Source: Bacillota bacterium (GTDB lineage: Bacteria > Bacillota > Limnochordia > Darwinibacteriales > DTU012). From it: a stretch of DNA of 22,001 bases. The notes beneath the pieces were generated by a model. The model saw only the letters and a program-made list of their open reading frames with translations. It did no database searches and had not been told where the DNA came from. Every line of letters begins with the position of its first letter. Positions within the stretch are counted from its first letter, which is position 1. Both the position numbers and the translations under genes were made by a program. Of this stretch, positions 19,546 to 22,001 are shown piece by piece. The stretch is from contig JAAYLQ010000154.1 in assembly GCA_012521805.1 (NCBI GenBank), positions 1 through 22,001 on the forward strand. The letters are read 5' to 3'.

Positions 19546-20751
19546 GTGAACAGGAAATATGGCATCGTTTTCCTTGTGATAATGATGTTCCTTGTAATGC
19601 TGACAACAACCTGCTCTGCACAAGAACAAGTCACTGCCAAGTGGGTCTATGAGGCTATTAATTATTTGAATGATCGGCCATTTGGAGATTTTTATACCGA
19701 TATCGATCCTGAAAATCGCTATCAAGTTTCATTAGCGATAGCGAATACAATTCAAAGCTTAGATCGCAGTGAGAGTTCACGCATTCAGCGCTTTGGTATA
19801 AGCAGAAGAATCAGTCTCCAGGATATGATTGTTGAGTACAATTTAACCGCTGCAGAGGATTTGCAGCTTTCGAATCAGCAGATCCTAGCTTTAACTGCTT
19901 TGGCTGTTGAATACCACAATGAATTGAATGTACTCGGCTACTGGATTGAAGACTTAAGTCCAAATAATCCGCTTGATATTAATTCGCAGAAAACAGAGGA
20001 TGAACTGCCAGATTCAATGATTGCTTTCAGCGGTAATGTTGTCCTTTCCCAACCTGGGACTGGGCAGACAGCCGCCGCTTTAAATCGGGAACGAGTTTTG
20101 AGCAAATACTTTGGCGATGATGATAAAAACACGCAAATTCTGATCAACAATTTAATTCCGCTTTGGTCTTCTGATTGGTATATTGGGGCTGGGTTGGCGT
20201 TATCAGAGGAGAGAGATGCAGATAATGAGGCCACTGGTTATGCTGGTATTGTAGGCGAATATCTAATAAACAAAGATGTGGTTCTTGAGGGGCAGTATCT
20301 GCACAACTTAGCGCAGCCGCTGGACCCAGGTATTCTCCAGTTAGGGGCCAGGGGTCGATTTGGCAATATGGAGCTGAGGGGATTAGTCCAGACTCAGGAT
20401 AATGAAGAGCTTGGTGCTATGGCCAGCTTAGATCTTATTTATGGAGGACCAAACTCCCTTTCAATTCGAGCAGGATATAACGCAAACTTGAAGACAATTT
20501 CTCAGCTGAGCACCAGCATAGATGTGGACATCCCTATTCCTCAGGGTCGCATTATGCTGGGTGTGTCGCAAGAATGGAATCAGGACCACAACTTCGACGA
20601 GGATGATCCTGATAAGTTGACAGATCAAACCAAGGCATCGATAGAATTTAACTACGATTTTTCTCAGGAGATGTCATTTAAATTAGACTATCGATTGATT
20701 GATTTTAGTGATGTTGATCGGGCGTTCGCGGGATTTTCCATCAGATTCTAG
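19546..20751 (+). CDS. Outer-membrane beta-barrel protein with degenerate SLH-like N-terminus
   Basis: Not a family I can name. From GTG 19546 (AAGGGGGG at 19533-19540; frame open to 19528) the protein has 401 residues. A signal peptide ends near TTTCSA. Residues about 30-75 (WVYEAINYLNDRPFGDFY, then ENRYQVSLAIANTI) follow the SLH pattern of aromatic-AI-L, then G, then R-x-x-x-x-x-I, but lack the usual GYPDGTF and TR.E. A helical linker follows. The C-terminal half (about 155-401) has glycine-rich alternating strands and ends FAGFSIRF, as in barrel proteins. I infer a second tethered barrel related in plan to OmpM. It is followed after 14 bases by the repeat protein at 20766, so the pair is probably co-expressed. 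Confidence 0.7.
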   Translation: MNRKYGIVFLVIMMFLVMLTTTCSAQEQVTAKWVYEAINYLNDRPFGDFYTDIDPENRYQVSLAIANTIQSLDRSESSRIQRFGISRRISLQDMIVEYNLTAAEDLQLSNQQILALTALAVEYHNELNVLGYWIEDLSPNNPLDINSQKTEDELPDSMIAFSGNVVLSQPGTGQTAAALNRERVLSKYFGDDDKNTQILINNLIPLWSSDWYIGAGLALSEERDADNEATGYAGIVGEYLINKDVVLEGQYLHNLAQPLDPGILQLGARGRFGNMELRGLVQTQDNEELGAMASLDLIYGGPNSLSIRAGYNANLKTISQLSTSIDVDIPIPQGRIMLGVSQEWNQDHNFDEDDPDKLTDQTKASIEFNYDFSQEMSFKLDYRLIDFSDVDRAFAGFSIRF

Positions 20752-20765
20752 CAAGGAGGAACACT

Positions 20766-21689
20766 ATGAAACTAAAGCTTGTAAGCTGTCTTTTAATTCT
20801 GGGTATGCTGGTAAGTTCATTTACTGCGGCCGCTCAAACCAGCACATCTCCCTTGTCGGTTCTTAATGAATTAGAAAGGGTGCTGTATGGAGATGCGCGT
20901 AAAGGTGCCTTACTCAGTCGTGTTGAAGATTTAGAGATGGAAATATTTGGTTCGCCCCAATCTGGACCAGTGATGACACGCATTGACCGCATTGATGATT
21001 ACCTATCCGGTGATCTGCATGGAACTGGTCTTAAGCTGCAGTTAAATCTGGTTGAATGGGGTTTTTTAGAACAGCTGGCTACAAGCGAACCGCTGATGAG
21101 CCGACTGGAGAGAATAGAACTAGAGTTTATTGGCGAGCTGCAGCAGGGTGCTATTGCTGATCGTCTCGAACAGCTGATGCTGTATATCTGGGGTACCACC
21201 AAACTGGATATGGTACCTGTAAAGATCCCAGCATCTACTTTAGTTGAGATTCAGCTGTTAACTTCTGTTGATTCGGCCCTCAATAAAGTTGGCGATCAGG
21301 TTAAGTATAAGGTAGCATCTGATGTAATCGTTGATGGTCGAATTGTTATTCCCAAGGGTACTTTGGGAGTGGGCAAAATAACAGAAGTAAGCAGTGCAGG
21401 CAATCTAGGCAAAAATGGTCGGATTGTAATTGACTTTGGAGCAGTTCAGTCGTTTGATGGGCGCAATATCAGACTGGCGATTGCAGAGAAGGCCTTGGAG
21501 CAGAACAGCCGCTTGGAATTGGCTGCCGGTGCAAGTATGGCAGGGGTACTGCTCTTGGGACCGATCGGATTGGTAGGCGGCTACTTTGTTAAAGGCCAGG
21601 ACGTGCAGATCCAGGCTGGCTCTAAATTCTTTGTTGAAACCGAATTGGATTATCAAGTGTTAGGCTTTCGTTTGGTTCCAGTGCGATAA
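20766..21689 (+). CDS. Secreted repeat protein with C-terminal TrbI-like beta domain
   Basis: Function unknown. The 307 residues start with a signal peptide (about 1-23, ending TAAA). Residues about 30-145 hold a 20-residue repeat with glycines at 42, 62, 82, 123 and 143, plus R/E pairs (SRVEDLE, TRIDRID, SRLERIE, DRLEQLM), giving a series of short helices. The C-terminal region (about 150-307) has PASTLVEIQLLTSVDS, VIVDGRIVIPKGTLGVGKI and later a glycine-rich hydrophobic stretch. This resembles the beta-rich domain of TrbI/VirB10-like proteins, where a secreted domain spans the periplasm to the outer membrane. AAGGAGG (20753-20759) gives a strong start at 20766. A terminator follows at 21717. 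I infer an envelope-spanning or outer-membrane-associated partner of the barrel upstream. Confidence 0.7.
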   Translation: MKLKLVSCLLILGMLVSSFTAAAQTSTSPLSVLNELERVLYGDARKGALLSRVEDLEMEIFGSPQSGPVMTRIDRIDDYLSGDLHGTGLKLQLNLVEWGFLEQLATSEPLMSRLERIELEFIGELQQGAIADRLEQLMLYIWGTTKLDMVPVKIPASTLVEIQLLTSVDSALNKVGDQVKYKVASDVIVDGRIVIPKGTLGVGKITEVSSAGNLGKNGRIVIDFGAVQSFDGRNIRLAIAEKALEQNSRLELAAGASMAGVLLLGPIGLVGGYFVKGQDVQIQAGSKFFVETELDYQVLGFRLVPVR

Positions 21690-21716
21690 AATGTACTTAT
21701 CACTATGGGAGCACCG

Positions 21717-21747
21717 AAAAACCGCTGGTGTGGCGGTTTTTCTTTTT
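21717..21747 (+). terminator. Rho-independent terminator
   Basis: AAAAACCGC (21717-21725) pairs with GCGGTTTTT (21733-21741), loop TGGTGTG, followed by CTTTTT. It separates the pair at 19546-21689 from the polysaccharide-export gene. Confidence 0.9.
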
Positions 21748-21838
21748 GTAAATCACGATATTTGCAGGAATATGCATAGTTGGAGCCGAAGAAACGTTTA
21801 TGTTCAAGGAAGAATTTTTAGTTTGTGGGGGTTGTCCA

Positions 21839-22001
21839 ATGAACCGTTCAAGAACAGCAAGATCACGAATAGTTCTCATTTTATCTGTTTTGATGTTGTT
21901 CTTTACATGTACCGATGCAGCAGATGCTGTCGTTAATTATCAATTGGGTGTAGGCGATGTATTAGAGATCACAGTTTGGGGACACCCAGAACTAAGAACA
22001 A
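21839..22001 (+). CDS. Polysaccharide export protein (Wza/Poly_export family), 3' end outside the window
   Basis: The ATG at 21839 opens a frame that runs off the right edge (54 codons seen). The signal peptide has a basic start (MNRSRTARSR) and a hydrophobic core, with likely cleavage after TDAADA. The mature protein begins with NYQLGVGDVLEITVWGHPEL, the hallmark opening of the Poly_export domain (YxLGxGDxLxIxVxxxPEL) of Wza-type outer-membrane capsule exporters. A Cys in the signal region (FFTC) does not fit a lipobox, unlike lipoprotein Wza. The upstream G-rich stretch (GTGGGGG, 21825-21831) may serve as ribosome site. The cluster beyond the window is expected to contain capsule or exopolysaccharide genes. 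Confidence 0.85.
   Translation, partial: MNRSRTARSRIVLILSVLMLFFTCTDAADAVVNYQLGVGDVLEITVWGHPELRT

Noticed and set aside
21691..21936. 81-codon plus-strand frame before the polysaccharide-export gene
   Set aside because: It contains the terminator hairpin at 21717-21747 and overlaps the signal peptide of the Poly_export gene in another frame; the product resembles nothing.

Overview
The window reads as chromosomal DNA from a diderm (outer-membrane-bearing) member of the Bacillota/Firmicutes. Genes are tightly packed and all on the plus strand. Shine-Dalgarno sites are strong (AGGAGG type) and GTG starts are frequent, both typical of Firmicutes, yet nearly every product belongs to a Gram-negative-type envelope: Omp85, Skp/OmpH, LptA/B/C/D/FG, FabZ, an LpxB-like protein, and an SLH-anchored OmpM-type porin. 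Such clusters are known from Negativicutes, Halanaerobiales and Limnochordia. The moderate base composition makes a Limnochordia-like lineage my preferred guess, but I cannot prove it from this sequence.

Layout. (1) 1-1691: 3' part of an Omp85 (BamA/TamA) assembly protein, ending in a terminator. (2) 1829-3397: a periplasmic chaperone block with two Skp/OmpH-like proteins around a membrane-anchored coiled-coil protein, ending in a terminator. (3) 3534-9363: a YjbH-like small barrel, a second small barrel, then lptFG, lptD, lptC and lptA. (4) 9455-12343: a large unrecognised membrane protein and a GlnQ-class ABC ATPase, apparently an uncharacterised transporter lodged inside the Lpt cluster. 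(5) 12445-15910: fabZ, an lpxB-like gene, lptB and a DUF3084 gene. (6) 15911-16342: a 432-bp leader rich in hairpins, with an extended -10 promoter and a terminator. (7) 16343-18943: the SLH porin. (8) 19047-21689: a RuvX/YqgF-like gene, a barrel protein with a degenerate SLH-like N-terminus, and a repeat protein with a TrbI-like domain. (9) 21839-end: start of a polysaccharide-export (Wza-type) gene.

Together the genes build and tether an outer membrane. Omp85 and the Skp-like proteins handle barrel assembly. LptB-FG-C-A-D is a bridge for exporting an LPS-like glycolipid. FabZ and the LpxB-like protein point to acyl and glycolipid synthesis. The SLH porin ties the outer membrane to peptidoglycan, and the Wza-type protein begins a capsule/exopolysaccharide module.

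Most interesting points: an ABC partner with MacB-like topology but an EAA-type coupling motif at its extreme C-terminus; an LpxB-like protein of E. coli length whose position 98 is Gly instead of the catalytic Asp; an LptD with exactly two cysteines at the positions of one E. coli disulfide; a hairpin at 9399-9454 that overlays terminator, promoter and ribosome binding site; and a predicted small RNA or attenuator upstream of the porin gene.
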